A stretch of DNA of 64,000 nucleotides. It comes from Agapetus fuscipes. Taxonomy: Eukaryota; Arthropoda; Insecta; Trichoptera; Glossosomatidae. This document shows positions 51,721 through 62,449 of this stretch, in pieces. The notes below the pieces were generated by a model. It was not told the DNA's origin and made no database searches. It saw only the letters and a program-made list of their open reading frames with translations. Location of the stretch: NCBI GenBank assembly GCA_951799405.1, contig OX637335.1, positions 22,324,342-22,388,341 of the forward strand, written 5' to 3'. A program made the translations under genes and the position numbers. Positions within the stretch are counted from its first letter, which is position 1. Each line of letters opens with the position of its first letter.

Positions 51721-52253
51721 AGCGGGTGATCGACGTACGAGCTATTATACCGCGGTTTTAGAGCGGACGGTTTTACTCGCGGCTCGTCAGCGCTGATCGA
51801 CTAGCGAGCAAAACAGTCGTGCGATCGCGGTCGGTTCAAGATGTCGTGCTCAAAATATGAAGTTTTGTGTTGCCTCGCTATAGCATGCAACGAAATTAGA
51901 AAAAATAAGCGTAGACGCCCTAGAGTTTGGGTTAAAAGTTGGATCGAAAAGAGGCAGCACTTGTCGCATACCCATTTGATACGTGAATTGTCAGCAGAAC
52001 CACTTGATTACAGAAATTACCTCAGAATGTCTGCGGATTTGTATGACGAATTGTTGACGTTAGTGGCACCCATAATACAAAAACAAACACAATAATGCGG
52101 TTTCATGGCGAGCCGAGTAAAAAATCAAACATACATGACGAGCCACGAGCCCGGCTCGTCGGTATATAATACCGCGGTATTGCAATGATACACCGGCGAG
52201 CATTACCGACGAGCCGCAACACCGCGGTTTTACTCGCCCGTCGATCAGGGCCT
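51721..52253 (+). mobile_element. PIF/Harbinger-type element with TAA duplication
   Basis: Flanked by TAA (51718-51720 and 52254-52256). Ends 'AGCGGGTGATCGACG' and the complement of 'CGTCGATCAGGGCCT' form the TIR; subterminal 'ATACCGCGGT' and 'GAGCC' repeats recur inverted. It contains one ORF (51841-52095). At 533 bp it is too short to be autonomous. Confidence 0.85.
51841..52095 (+). pseudogene. N-terminal remnant of a PIF/Harbinger transposase (ALP1-like)
   Basis: 84 codons. 'RRPRVWVKSWIEKRQHLSH' followed by 'LDYRNYLRMSADLYDELL' and 'VAPIIQKQTQ' is the start typical of Harbinger nucleases and their ALP1-like relatives. The DDE domain is absent, so it is truncated by internal deletion of the element. 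Confidence 0.75.
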
Positions 52254-52526
52254 TAAGGAGACTTTATGAACTCACATAGGATTGCAAAGTTTTCGTGTAG
52301 GTACTGTACCTAAGTAGCTACTAATCAAAGCTTTGTCAAGTCTACTAATCATGGTGTGTGAGATTTTTCATTTACTTTTTTATGAACAAGCAAGAAAATA
52401 ACATTAGGTACACAAAAAAAACATATTAATAACAGAACCTATTGTGTCAATGAAATTTAAAAACAAACTTACCTACATATTGTAACATACCGACATATTG
52501 TACATTTACATAACATAATATATCAA

Positions 52527-53036
52527 AGACCAAATATCCGAAATTGCGAATGAATGGAATATCCAGAGTCATAATAAAAGAAGAGCTTGTATGAAGAAGG
52601 TTATGACTCTGGAGGAAATGAAAGAAGTATGTAAGGATAGAAAGAAATGGCGGTTGATCTGTGATGTTGGCGGCTAGGGTTTGTTAAAGTAAAATTGGTT
52701 TTTATGATTTAGTTTTTTATGTCCATGTATATATTATAATTTATTGATTTTAAAAATGTAATTTGTCATGTATGTTCCTTGACATATAGGTTGTTATGTG
52801 GCTGACCACCCATACTGTAAAAAATTGGTTCACTTTGCCAATGTCACCCCTGTTTCAGGGAAGGACGGCAAGAGTTGCAAGGCTTATGTTCATTTGAGAT
52901 TGGGTTTTTATATTGTAGGTCCACATGCGGCATGTGTTAGCGCGAAATTATACATGTCTGCTTGTGGGAATGCATTTAATATAAATCTTAAATGATATAT
53001 ATCTTTGCAGCTTAGATTAGATTAGATTAGATTAGA
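52527..53036 (+). mobile_element. LINE A 3' end (C-terminal codons plus 3'UTR)
   Basis: Codons for 'ISEIANEWNIQSHNKRRACM' and 'EVCKDRKKWRLICDVGG' stop, then about 100 bp of AT-rich 3'UTR, then the conserved unit from 'TTCCTTGACATATAGGTTGT' to an ATTAG tail. Nearly identical to 58480-58998, hence young. Confidence 0.93.
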
Positions 53037-53217
53037 ATATCGAAAGATGGTGTACATTTAAACGAATAAAATATGAAAAATGAAGTATAAATTCATATAA
53101 ATAAAACATAAAAACAATATTCACATGTAAAAAATATCAATGAAATAGTTGCTGTAAGCATGGAGTTCTATAAGGCTTTTCTCGATCTCGAAACTGACTA
53201 ATATTCACATCTAAATC

Positions 53218-53476
53218 TCTAAATCTAAATCTAAGCTGCAAAGATATGTATCATTTGAGATTCATATTAAATGCATTCCCACAAGCAGACACGCATAATT
53301 TCGCGCTTACACATGCCGCATGTGGACCTACAATATAAAAAAAACAATCTCAAATGAACATAAGCCCTGCAACTCTTGCCGACCTTCCCTGAAGCAGGGG
53401 TGACATTGGCAAAGTGAACCATTTTTTACAGTATGGGTTGTCAGCCACATACCAACCCATCAGTCAAGGAATGACA
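53218..53476 (-). mobile_element. LINE A 3'UTR unit
   Basis: Minus strand, CTAAAT repeat tail at 53211-53232; boundary at the complement of 'TTCCTTGACTGATGGGTTGG'. Confidence 0.88.
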
Positions 53477-53718
53477 TCGTGGTAAAAAAATAAAATGAAA
53501 ACACATTTAAAGTTCCGTGAGTATTTAAACCACGTATTTGAAAATCGGGTAATCTCTATAATTCAACTCCTTTGTTGTATGCAATTCGGCCGACACTCTA
53601 GTGGTGCACTGTAAATCAATATATACAATATTCAATAAACGTTTTTACAGCAGATAAATTCATGAATATTTACGTATTTATTATTTCGCCGGTGATAAAA
53701 TGAAGCATGAGTTATTAC

Positions 53719-56700
53719 CCGATGAATCTGTTCCATCCAGAGTGGTGATGCCCGTCATTATGGGAATCCGGTGGAATTTTCCAGAATGTATTGCCTCCAT
53801 GGGGTCTGTAGGGATGTACTGGTCGTTTTCTTCTAGAAATGCGTCCACGACGGGACCCATAGTGGCGGTGTCAGTCCAATTACTGCCCTGGATATAACAA
53901 ACAATTTATTGTAACGAACTGGAGTACCTACGTGCGTCAGTAGGTGTAATAGTGTGTAAAACAGTCCAGTATGATCCATGATGGTAGTACTAAGGTACAA
54001 AGAACGGCGGTCTAGTATGAGCGAGAAATCGAATAATTATCTGGAATATGCGAGAAAGATCTCTTTTGTACCTATATATATAGAGACTGCAATGGTGCGG
54101 AGAGAGATTGGTCGCTCCAAACATTCTTCCATGTTTGGAAGTTGCTTGAATAGCATTTTTTCTGCTTGAACAGAATATTTATTATGTCAAATATAATAAA
54201 TTTAAATTGTTTGTTACAATGACATATATATCCTTTTAAGTACTACTTACAAGTTGTACATTGAAGTTTTTGTTTTGAAAGTAAATTTTGCAAAGAATCT
54301 AATTCACCAACATATTTCTGCATAGCCAGAAACAGGTATTACCTTTATATTTTGATCTGTGGGTATTACTGTTCAATTTATTGACACATTTTTTGATGAA
54401 TATAATAAATCAATAGCATCTATTAACTAAGAGCTATTGTCTAGCACGCCAAGCGGAGATTGATTGAAGCAGAGCTGTTTTATTTCAAGCAAACTCTTCA
54501 ATACTCGGCCATAGCGTCGTTTTTTTAGCTTCTTCTTCTTCCTTTTGTGTAGATCTAGGATCCGTTTATTGTGGAACTCCCTCCTGTGATGCAGAAGACC
54601 AGCTGTTCTTCCATCTTTTGGGAGGCCGACCTGCTAGACGCTGGCCGTCCGGTATCTCCTGTGCCACGACTCGGGCTATCCTTCCTTCGTTCATGCGGTC
54701 TACATGGTCCCTCCAGAACCGTCTCCATGTTTTTTTTTGGAAAACAGTTTGATAATGTAGGAAAACAGTTGCCTAAAAACAGATTTTAGAAACGATTGGA
54801 CCGGTCCGTAGTCCAGTGGCAACATTTCGGACTCGTAAATGGAAGGTTGTGGATTCGAATCCCGGCGGAGCACAAAAATATACCATTTATATTTCCAAAT
54901 GTGCTCTTCGCTGGGTTGAAAAATTCATAAACCTTTACTAAAGACCGCGCTCACCAAATAAATCATCCTAATTTTATTATTATTATAAGTGTGCTGTTTA
55001 CCTGATATTGTGTTTTGAAGGCCTTGAAGATGTCCTCCGTGGACTTTTCTCTGAGGCAGTAGACCATCTCCCTGGCCGACTCGAAGAGGCATCCCAAGGC
55101 CGCGGCCAGGAGCCTGGAGGGGCGGGCGGGGGCGGGGGCGGGGCGCAGGGAAGATGTGGCTACGGGCAGGAGAGGGGACATCAAGATGGCGCGGGAGAAG
55201 AGACCTGGGGGATCATAAAATAATGGGAAATGTGAAGTCACCTGGCTTAGTTAAAGAAATATCAGAGAGTCATAACTTCAATACAAGATTACGTAAATAA
55301 AACAGCTGCTATTTTTTCTATGTTGGTATTTTGAAAAGACATTAAAACAAGCTTTTTAACAGAATTTTTCTATGTTGGTGTTTTGAAAAGACAATAAAAA
55401 GAGCAGTTAATTTTTCTATGTTGGTAGTTTGAAAAGCGAGTAAAAACAGCTTTTTTTTTTCTACGTTTTTTTCTTGTAAACTCTATGGTTAAGCTTAAAC
55501 GTAAACGGCCTTATTTATAAGATTTGATAAACTAAAAATCAGGTTGAAACGTATTTTTTTTTTAAAGATTTTAAATTATGATTACGGTCGTTCGACATTT
55601 TATGGAATGAAAAAAAAACGGATTTTACTGACCGTGCAAAAGAGAAGAACGATTTTCTCTACGTTTCGTCGGAGTCATATCCGACGTCCTCAGGAGACGT
55701 GTGTCTTCTACAAAGAAGAACCACGAACTGTTGAATTATTATTGTTTGATCCTAAAGTACCTACAACCTTCGGCCTCGATCAAACAACAATAATTTAATA
55801 GTTTGTGGTTCTTCTTTATAGAAGACACACGTCTCCTGAGGACGTCGGATATGACTCCGACGAAACGTAGAGAAAATCATTCTTCTCTTTTGCACGGTCA
55901 GTAAAATCCGTTTTTTTTCATTCCATAAAAAGTTTTTTTTGTATCGAGTAGAGAGAGAAGTTGTTGGTACCTTTTGTTCTCGGCGACACCGTATGATACA
56001 ACGCCGCACTCGCTCCCGCAGCATGCCCCATCAGCGTAACCCTGGCAGGATCTCCTCCAAACCTCACCGCATTTTCTCTCAACCACAGCAGAGCAAAGTA
56101 CTGATCCAGCAGCCCCAAGTTGCCGCGGGCTTCTGGAGCGGCGAGACAGAGGAACCCCAGAGGTCCTGCTCTCCAGCTCGCCCAAGCCACCACGAGACCT
56201 TCGGCTGCAAGGTCCTGCCCTGGGAGGGGGGCTCCGGAAGCTGCTGATCCATCCCAGGATGCGCCGGAGAAGATTACAACTACGGGGAGACGACCTGCTC
56301 GACGATCAGCATTCTAAAACAGTGACGAAAACTGGGTTTATGTTACATCTCCCTCTAATATATTGTTATGTTGTTACTGGGGTTATTTTTTATTAAACTG
56401 CGACTTATTTATATAACAGGATTTATTTTGCACAATATACGGACACAGTACCTACTTCTCTAGCTCTATCGACTTTGCGTCACAATGTTTCAAGCGTCTC
56501 ACCATTGCGGCTCGTATATATGGGTGCAAAAGAGACGATTCTCGCATGTTTTAGATTATTCCACATACTTCCATTATTGATTTTTCGAAACACTGCCAGA
56601 TTGTTCCACACACACCATCCTGCTCGCACCAAGGCGCACGTAATACATGTACACAAAAATCCCATAGTTCGTAACAATATAGAGGAAGTGGGAATTGTCG

Positions 56701-58142
56701 TATTAGATACTAGATTTTTTTCATGGTAGGCAAATCAATGAGAATATATTGAGAGAAAGTTTGCTGATAAATTTAATAATCAACAATCGATGTTTGTATG
56801 CAATAGATTCGTAACGTTCAGAATTTCCCTGACATGTCATGACTAGGTTCTTTAGTAAACCAAAAACAAAAAGCAGAATGCTATTTTGTTAGCCAATCGT
56901 CGGGGTAACGTTTTATATCTTTCCCGGCTTTTTTGTTCCTCCATAGGTGAATTTTCATACTCCAATATCAATGTTGGTTACAAATTATTCTATAGTCAAT
57001 TTTGATATTAAAACATGGTCACTTGTATCAGATTTGTGAAATAAATCTCAAAAAAATGAAATCCTCCGTACATCAGGTGTCCATATATTGATGTAGAGAC
57101 AGTCCTCGCTGGGCCTCTTGTTCTCCGCACTTCCTCCTGGTCCAGGTCCTGGTGGCTGCAGACACGGAGGTCCGGGTTCCTGAGCTAGGAAGGTGCCCTT
57201 CCAACCAGCGTGCTTCTCTGGTGCCTGCAACACAACATGTCATCACAATCAACCTTGGTTATTAATGCTGCATGAACCATTTTTTTACCATCATTGAATC
57301 ATTTGCAGAATACACCAGATTCAATGCATCAGTGATGCCATAGGTTCAATGAGTCTGGTCGAGTTGTTGCCATAAAAAAACGACTATTTCTTGAAAGTCT
57401 TCATTTGAATTCAGTGAGGCTTTTTTCAAAAGAAGGCTGTTGCGCAACTTTGATTAAATTAAGGTCTATTTAGTCTTCGCGAGAAATGAGAACCCTTTAT
57501 TCCCATCAAAAGATCGAGGTATACCTTACTTTAAAATATATTATTTCTTAAGTCTCAAAGACTCTGCAAAAGATACAGGTTAAATTTTTTAATGTAGGGA
57601 CGGCTTATGGAGGAAATAGTGACCCAAAAAGAAAGGGGCGAGGGGCTTCCACAAATACAAGATAAGACAATTTTGGCAGGTTTGGGTAGATCTCATGTTA
57701 GGAACCGAACTGCAAACGAAGAGAGGGAGTTTTAGCCAGGGGAAGCCACAGACTCAAATACTGGGAGTCCAAGACAGTTTTGCTCTCCTCGAAAAAGGTA
57801 TAATGAGACGTACCGCAAATCTCAGCCTTCCAACTGGTGCTGCAGCATATGGGACTCCCAAAAAGGCATCAATCGGGACTCGAGAAGATTCTGGAAATAT
57901 TTTCACCTAAAAAATAGAAATGACTTCATTAGACAGATATGATATACGAGTGAGTGTACCATATTTTGATGCGGCAGTCTTACCCCTAGCACAGGACCTT
58001 GATTCAGCACTACTGCAGGTTCCTGAGCTCTTGTTGGTGCGAGTAGAATTACTAGGAGTACTTGCCAGTATCGTGATGCTGTGTGGTTGCTTCTGTTGAA
58101 GAATTTTAGGCGCGACCACCACCTTTTTAGTAGTTTCCATAA
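53719..58142 (-). CDS. Carboxylesterase-fold protein lacking the catalytic serine (partial gene, 6 exons)
   Basis: Exons: 58142-57984, 57906-57814, 57224-57072, 56313-55971, 55204-55002, 53887-53719; all GT-AG, phases matching, 1120 nt (373 codons). A basic stretch then a hydrophobic 'YWQVLLVILLAPTRAQ' (signal peptide or anchor) precedes 'QEPAVVLNQGPVLG'. Esterase landmarks follow: 'FLGVPYAAAPVGRLRF', 'RPSEDCLYINIWTPD', 'GNLGLLDQYFALLWLREN', 'FGGDPARVTLMGHAAGASAA', 'GLFSRAILMSP', 'IPIMTGITTLDGTD'. The nucleophile motif G-x-S-x-G reads G-H-A-A-G (Ala codon 56022-56020), and the oxyanion-hole H-G-G-G is F-S-G-A. It should therefore be a non-enzymatic member, like the cholinesterase-like adhesion proteins (neuroligin, neurotactin, gliotactin, glutactin); which one I cannot tell. 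The start codon exon and the C-terminal third are not visible. Confidence 0.88.
53911..54222 (+). mobile_element. LTR-like element, family M
   Basis: Begins 'TGTAACGAACTGGAGTACCT' and ends '...AATTGTTTGTTACA' (TG...CA). 'ATCTGGAATATGCGAGAAAG' and a TATATATA box near 54074 match 38788. Solo LTR in the last visible intron of the esterase-like gene. Confidence 0.65.
54285..54525 (-). mobile_element. SINE C, diverged
   Basis: 'AATCTAATTCACCAACATAT', 'GCATAGCCAGAAACAGGTAT' and the far-end 'AATACTCGGCCATAGCGTC' follow SINE C order. Confidence 0.6.
54545..54730 (-). mobile_element. RTE-type LINE C-terminal remnant
   Basis: The minus strand reads 'WRDHVDRMNEGRIARVVAQE', then G-R-P-P-K-like codons. 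This is the H-V-x-R-M ... G-R-P motif of endonuclease/RT LINEs. Frame broken. Confidence 0.7.
54798..54985 (+). mobile_element. tRNA-derived SINE B, 3' body deleted
   Basis: A-box 'TAGTCCAGTGG', B-box 'GGATTCGAATCCC' (perfect), then 'GCTCTTCGCTGGGTTGAAAA'; the body jumps from 'AAAGACCG' to 'CGCTCACCAAATAAATCATC'. It lies just left of the esterase-like exon at 55002. Confidence 0.9.
55308..55480 (+). repeat. Imperfect tandem repeat, about 3-4 units of 45-60 bp
   Basis: Units contain 'TTTTTCTATGTTGGT' and 'TTTTGAAAAG' followed by ATAAAAAC/AGC; copies begin near 55313, 55369, 55414 and 55468 with indels. Confidence 0.65.
55598..55932. mobile_element. Large inverted-repeat element with two hammerhead ribozyme-like cores
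   Basis: Arms of about 155 bp (55598-55755 and 55778-55932) are almost perfectly complementary around a loop of about 22 bp. Plus core: CTGAGGA 55836-55842, stem GTCGGA 55844-55849 with TCCGAC 55856-55861, GAAA 55862-55865, C, cleavage triplet GTA 55867-55869, stem I TCTC (55832-55835) with GAGA (55870-55873). One unpaired C (55843). The mirror core is on minus at about 55650-55693. It lies between two esterase-like exons. Confidence 0.78.
56486..56672 (-). mobile_element. LTR-like element family M, fragment
   Basis: The minus strand starts 'TTGTTACGAACTATGGGATT' and contains 'ACATGCGAGAATCGTCTCTT' and 'CCATATATACGAGCCGCAAT', parallel to 53911-54222. Confidence 0.6.
56680..57070. other. Intron of the esterase-like gene without recognised elements
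   Basis: AT-rich; no repeat match or ORF noted between the 57072 exon and the LTR fragment. Confidence 0.5.
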
Positions 58143-58395
58143 CTGCAAGAAGAAAGAGCAAAACATCATTATAATTCTCATTGCAATCATTATCTGTGTT
58201 TTGATTATTGCAGAAGATTTACATAGTAAGTAATTAATGAATGTACCTAGTATTTGGTTAAATAGATTTGCAATGTTGCTCTCTGCCAAGTGAGTAGGTA
58301 GTCAGTCAGTTATAAGTTTTCCCTCTAGTAACACGTAATTGCTGCACTGCACCAATAAAAGGGTTAAGAATAAATACTCGTAATCCTGCCATTAT

Positions 58396-58998
58396 ATGGA
58401 GAGAATGAATGAGGAAAGACTGACGAAGAAAGTATATGTTGGTAGAATATATGGATGTCGTGGTAGAGGAAGACCGAGAAAGGTATGGATGGACCAAATA
58501 TCCGAAATTGCGAATGAATGGAATATCCAGAGTCATAATAAAAGAAGAGCTTGTATGAAGAAGGTTATGACTCTGGAGGAAATGAAAGAAGTATGCAAGG
58601 ATAGAAAGAAATGGCGGTTGATCTGTGATGTTGGCGGCTAGGGTTTGTTAAAGTGAAATTGGTTTTATGATTTAGTTTTTTATGTCCATGTATATATTGT
58701 TATTTTTATTCTTTGATTTAAAAAAATGTAATTTGTCATGTATGTTCCTTGACTTATAGGTTGTTATGCGGCTGACCACCCATACTATAAAAAATTGGTT
58801 CACTTTGCCAATGTCACCCCTGTTTCAGGGAAGGACGGCAAGAGTTGCAAGGCTTATGTTCATTTGAGATTGGGTTTTTATATTGTAGGTCCACATGCGG
58901 CATGTGTTAGCGCGAAATTATACATATCAGCTTGTGGGAATGCATTTAATATAAATCTTAAATGATATATATCTTTGCAGCTTAGATTAGATTAGATT
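58396..58998 (+). mobile_element. LINE A 3' end: longest copy in the window
   Basis: 'MERMNEERLTKKVYVGRIYG', 'RGRGRPRKVWMDQISEI', '...CKDRKKWRLICDVGG' stop at 58641, then the 3'UTR including the dispersed unit (from 58739) and the ATTAG tail. Coding frame open for 81 codons. It links the widespread unit to an RTE-like LINE. Confidence 0.95.
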
Positions 58999-58999
58999 T

Positions 59000-59510
59000 C
59001 TGACGACCAATATTCCTATCTACACAATATACTGCTGTTTGCTATCATGCGCATTCACTAGCTAGAGACATTCGTCTTCGTACCTACATTTTAAATAATT
59101 GAGAGTTGAACGTGAAACGAATGATTTTATTTTAGATTTTTATTTCAATGTAGGTTGCTTTCTTTTCGCCCCTGTAGGCTGTTAGAGAAGAACATCAAGA
59201 TCTGTGAAATAAAGTAAGAACACATTTACTGTGTAAATTTGTCAGGTTATTGCTACGCTAAGGACGTGAAGCTTGAAAGGCTCCAAATTTAGTGGGTGTG
59301 AATCACTCCCCGAGGCCTACTCAGTGTATTCACGTAAGATATGATCGCCGCTAAAAGCCAAGCAAAATCAATGCTACTTCTTGCGCAAGTACATGAATGC
59401 CTATGTGTGTTTCTTGTTGAAAATTTTGGAAAGCCACCATGAAGGGAATTTCATACTTTCGCGAGACCAGTAATCAGTGATTTCTTCACGATAGATTCAC
59501 AAGCAGGGGA
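59000..59510. other. Unassigned AT-rich interval
   Basis: No similarity to the repeats above, no exon-like frame. It may belong to the 5' intron of the esterase-like gene. Confidence 0.4.
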
Positions 59511-59540
59511 GTGAACAATGAGAATGATTATTTTAAAATA

Positions 59541-59765
59541 ATGAGGCTGACCACCCATACTGTAAAAAATGGTTCACTTTGCCAATGTCACCCCTGTTTC
59601 AGGGAATGTCGGCAAGAGTTGCAGGGCTTATGTTCATTTGAGGTTTGGATTTTATTTGTAAGTGCACAATCAGCATTTGTAAGCGCGAACTACACGTGTT
59701 TGTTTGTGGGCATACATCTTGAGAGCTTTGAATGAATATATCCTTGCAACTTAGATTATTATTAT
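59541..59765 (+). mobile_element. LINE A 3'UTR copy (24579 subfamily)
   Basis: 'ATGAGGCTGACCACCCATAC' to 'ATATCCTTGCAACTTAGATT' with an ATT tail. It shares the 'GAACTACACGTGTTTGTTTG' variant with 24579-24832. Confidence 0.88.
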
Positions 59766-59887
59766 TATTATTCACAAAAAATGTTATAAAAAAATAGGCA
59801 GTTATTGATTTCCAGCCTATATCTGTGTGCCAGGGTGAGCTGTGACTACTTCCTGTTATCTTTGTATACCTACCACTCTCACGCACG

Positions 59888-60243
59888 CAACGTAAACACT
59901 ACTAAGCCACACATATAGTGTAACTTTTTGCCGCGTTAGCCCCGAAGGGGTCGCATGTGGCGAGTTGAACTTATTTGTTTTTACAGGTAAGGGGGCTGGC
60001 CTTACGCCAACCACTTCAGTTAAGTGGGGTGGGTCAGTCAGTGAAGTGGGGGTTTCCCAGCTCCCGAGGTGGTTGGTACTTACTCATTTCTTGTGAAGGC
60101 TGAGTAAACCTTGCCGGTATTTTATTGTTGGTTTTGAAATAAACACAGATACGGGAAATCATTTCTGGCACCCTCCGTGGGATTCAAACCCTAACTTTTT
60201 ATATTGAACGCAAGCACTCTACCAACTAAGCTATCGACCGGAC
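59888..60243 (-). mobile_element. SINE A, full length with internal duplication
   Basis: 'AACGTAAACACTACTAAGCC' to 'ACTAAGCTATCGACCGGACA'. 'CAGTTAAGTGGGGTGGGTCA' is an extra segment near 60017-60040, so the copy is slightly longer than 9890-10208. The B-box is decayed (GGGATTCAAACCC). Confidence 0.88.
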
Positions 60244-60794
60244 AAACTTTCATTCACATCCATCACCCTTTTTATACTTTCACATTCACTTTGCATCGAC
60301 TATTATTTCACGATTTCTCTGTATTCTCTGTTCCTTATTTCACACACACTTGGTCAGTTTTTTCATCATAATCATAACCATCATCTCTCTTGTTTTTCCT
60401 TCCAAAATATGATTATACTTTGAGAGTCGTGCATCATCCATTCATTCCACGGGATCAAATTTGCTGCTCTACAATATTTCTTGTTAAAAAGAGATGCTGC
60501 ATTTGAATCATGTCATAAATAAATATTCCATCGTGTCGGGTAGTATCATGCGGTATTATTTGATATTGTAGATGTGAGTTGTGATTGCTCAATGCAAATC
60601 AACGACAATGTAAATACCACGCAGTGTTTAGATCCACTGGCGGAATATGGTAAACAAAACTAAAATTCCGGAATTCCGGTCATTATTGTGACCGGGTACC
60701 GAGTACGTCAAGTGAATACTCAACAATATACAATATTATATTATACTCGATTGCTGCAATACATTATGTCATTTATTTAAATTTTCATGTCTGG

Positions 60795-60995
60795 TTTAAA
60801 TAGCTCAGTTGGTAGAGTTCTTGCGTTCAAAGCCAGAGGACTGCGGTTCGACACCCACCGAGCGTTTCAGAGCATATGATTTTTCGTTTCGGTGTTTATT
60901 TCAAACCCAAAAATTATAGGACGGGCAAGGTTTACTCAACCTTCACAAGAATTGAGAACCGGCCCCCTAGCGAGCAGGGAACCCTCACCTTATTA
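60795..60995 (+). mobile_element. SINE A, 3'-truncated
   Basis: Head 'AAATAGCTCAGTTGGTAGAG', B-box 'CGGTTCGACACCC', body 'TCGGTGTTTATTTCAAACCC', stops near 'GAGCAGGGAACCCTCACC'. Confidence 0.85.
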
Positions 60996-60999
60996 TATG

Positions 61000-62440
61000 A
61001 AGTGCTTGGCTTAGCTCTGAAAATAAATATGTTACCCACGCTTAATGTGACCCATTAACGTAATATAACGATAACGAGGTAAGAAGTTGTATTTAATATT
61101 CAGTTAAGTTGCGTTTTTTTTTTCAACAAAAAATAAAAATTACAATATAAATTATTTTTTAATAGACGTGGTACAGGTAAGTGCATAATATTCGTAGAGC
61201 TTCATTATTATGTATATATTTTACAGAATGGATAAAATAAATAACAAATCAATTATAATCCCAAATCATTAATTGTGGCATTTAAAAAAGTATATTTTTT
61301 AGTAGCTCATTTCATGTACCTATGTAAGTGAAAACATATAAAATTTAAATTAAAAAAAAATATCCGACTCACCATTTTAAAATATCCTAATAAAACCGCT
61401 TACATTAATATTGCACAACAACATATTTTATTTTTATTCTTCACATTTCACTTCCTTTATTTATTCACACATACAAGTTTTATTCTTGAATTATTTTTGC
61501 TGCCATCTTGTATTTAAAAGTCACATAACAACATACTAATTTAATTTAAATAAAAAACCAAAATCTCTATAAGTTGGAATTCACTTTTTTTCATAATATT
61601 TCACACAAAACTTACTTGTAAATAGTAAAAACACACCATACTATTTTGTATACAAATACAAGAAAAAAATCTATTCGTTGTCTCTAAGAAATTTTCTTTT
61701 TTTAAACAAAGTTTCACACAAAACGTATTTGTAAATAGTAAAAATAAAACATCAACAAAAATCAGTTAATCGGACAAAATTGGAATTTTTTTTATTGTCG
61801 CAAGCATTCAAATTAAATATTAAAAATATAATACTCGTTTCCTCATTTAAGAAATTAGTCACTTAGATCACAAACACTTTAGAGAAGAAAAAATGTATCC
61901 AATTTGTATAATTTTACACCGGCCGCGAATAGTTTTTTAGGTAGCTAGATGTGTACGATATTGGTGTACTGTCGGTAAACGCATGGCTGGCTTTTCACTC
62001 ACTGATGTACTGAGGTCTGTATGGGTACACGGACCCCATAAAACAACAGTGGAGCCTTGGAGGGACCCGTGAGGTGGGGGGCGCAGTACCTGCAGGACTA
62101 AAACAGCGGAACTAATGCTCTGCAACAAGTGACCTACATATATTTATTTTTGACTTTATTTAAAAAAATTAAAGGTATTCAGCATTTAATTTTTCTAACT
62201 TTTTGTAGATCTGTGTTTTACAAAAAAAAAAAAATGGTTCATGAATGTTGAAAAAAGGATGTCCAGGTATCCCTCCATAAATTAGAGGTATTCTAATTAG
62301 GCTTTGACCTATTGGTTTCTCATTAAATATGATGTACGCAACTCTTTCATATCTCGTTTGGCAGACATGATCTCTCCCAAATTGCTTCCTGCATTACCTC
62401 TATCTCACTACGTCCTAGCTTATTATATTCACATCCATGG
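61000..62440. other. Very AT-rich intergenic or intronic DNA
   Basis: No gene recognised. A direct repeat is visible: 'TCACACAAAACTTACTTGTA' plus AATAGTAAAAA at 61603 and a variant at 61712. A short GC patch near 62040-62100 has no supported exon. Confidence 0.5.
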
Positions 62441-62449
62441 ATCATCGTC

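Noticed and set aside
53560..53650. Possible further esterase-like exon on minus (ELHTTKELNYRDYPIFKYV-type codons)
   Set aside because: The upstream exon ends in phase 1, and joining gives a stop after three codons; the open frame is phase 0 and shows no clear esterase motif.
7362..60995. tRNA genes at the SINE A/B/C heads
   Set aside because: A/B-box-like segments are followed by SINE bodies, and acceptor and anticodon stems do not close into a cloverleaf; they are retroposed tRNA-like heads.
62040..62128. Short GC patch with a minus-strand ORF as a possible first exon of the esterase-like gene
   Set aside because: No in-phase donor leading to the 58142 exon and no signal-peptide-like sequence could be shown.
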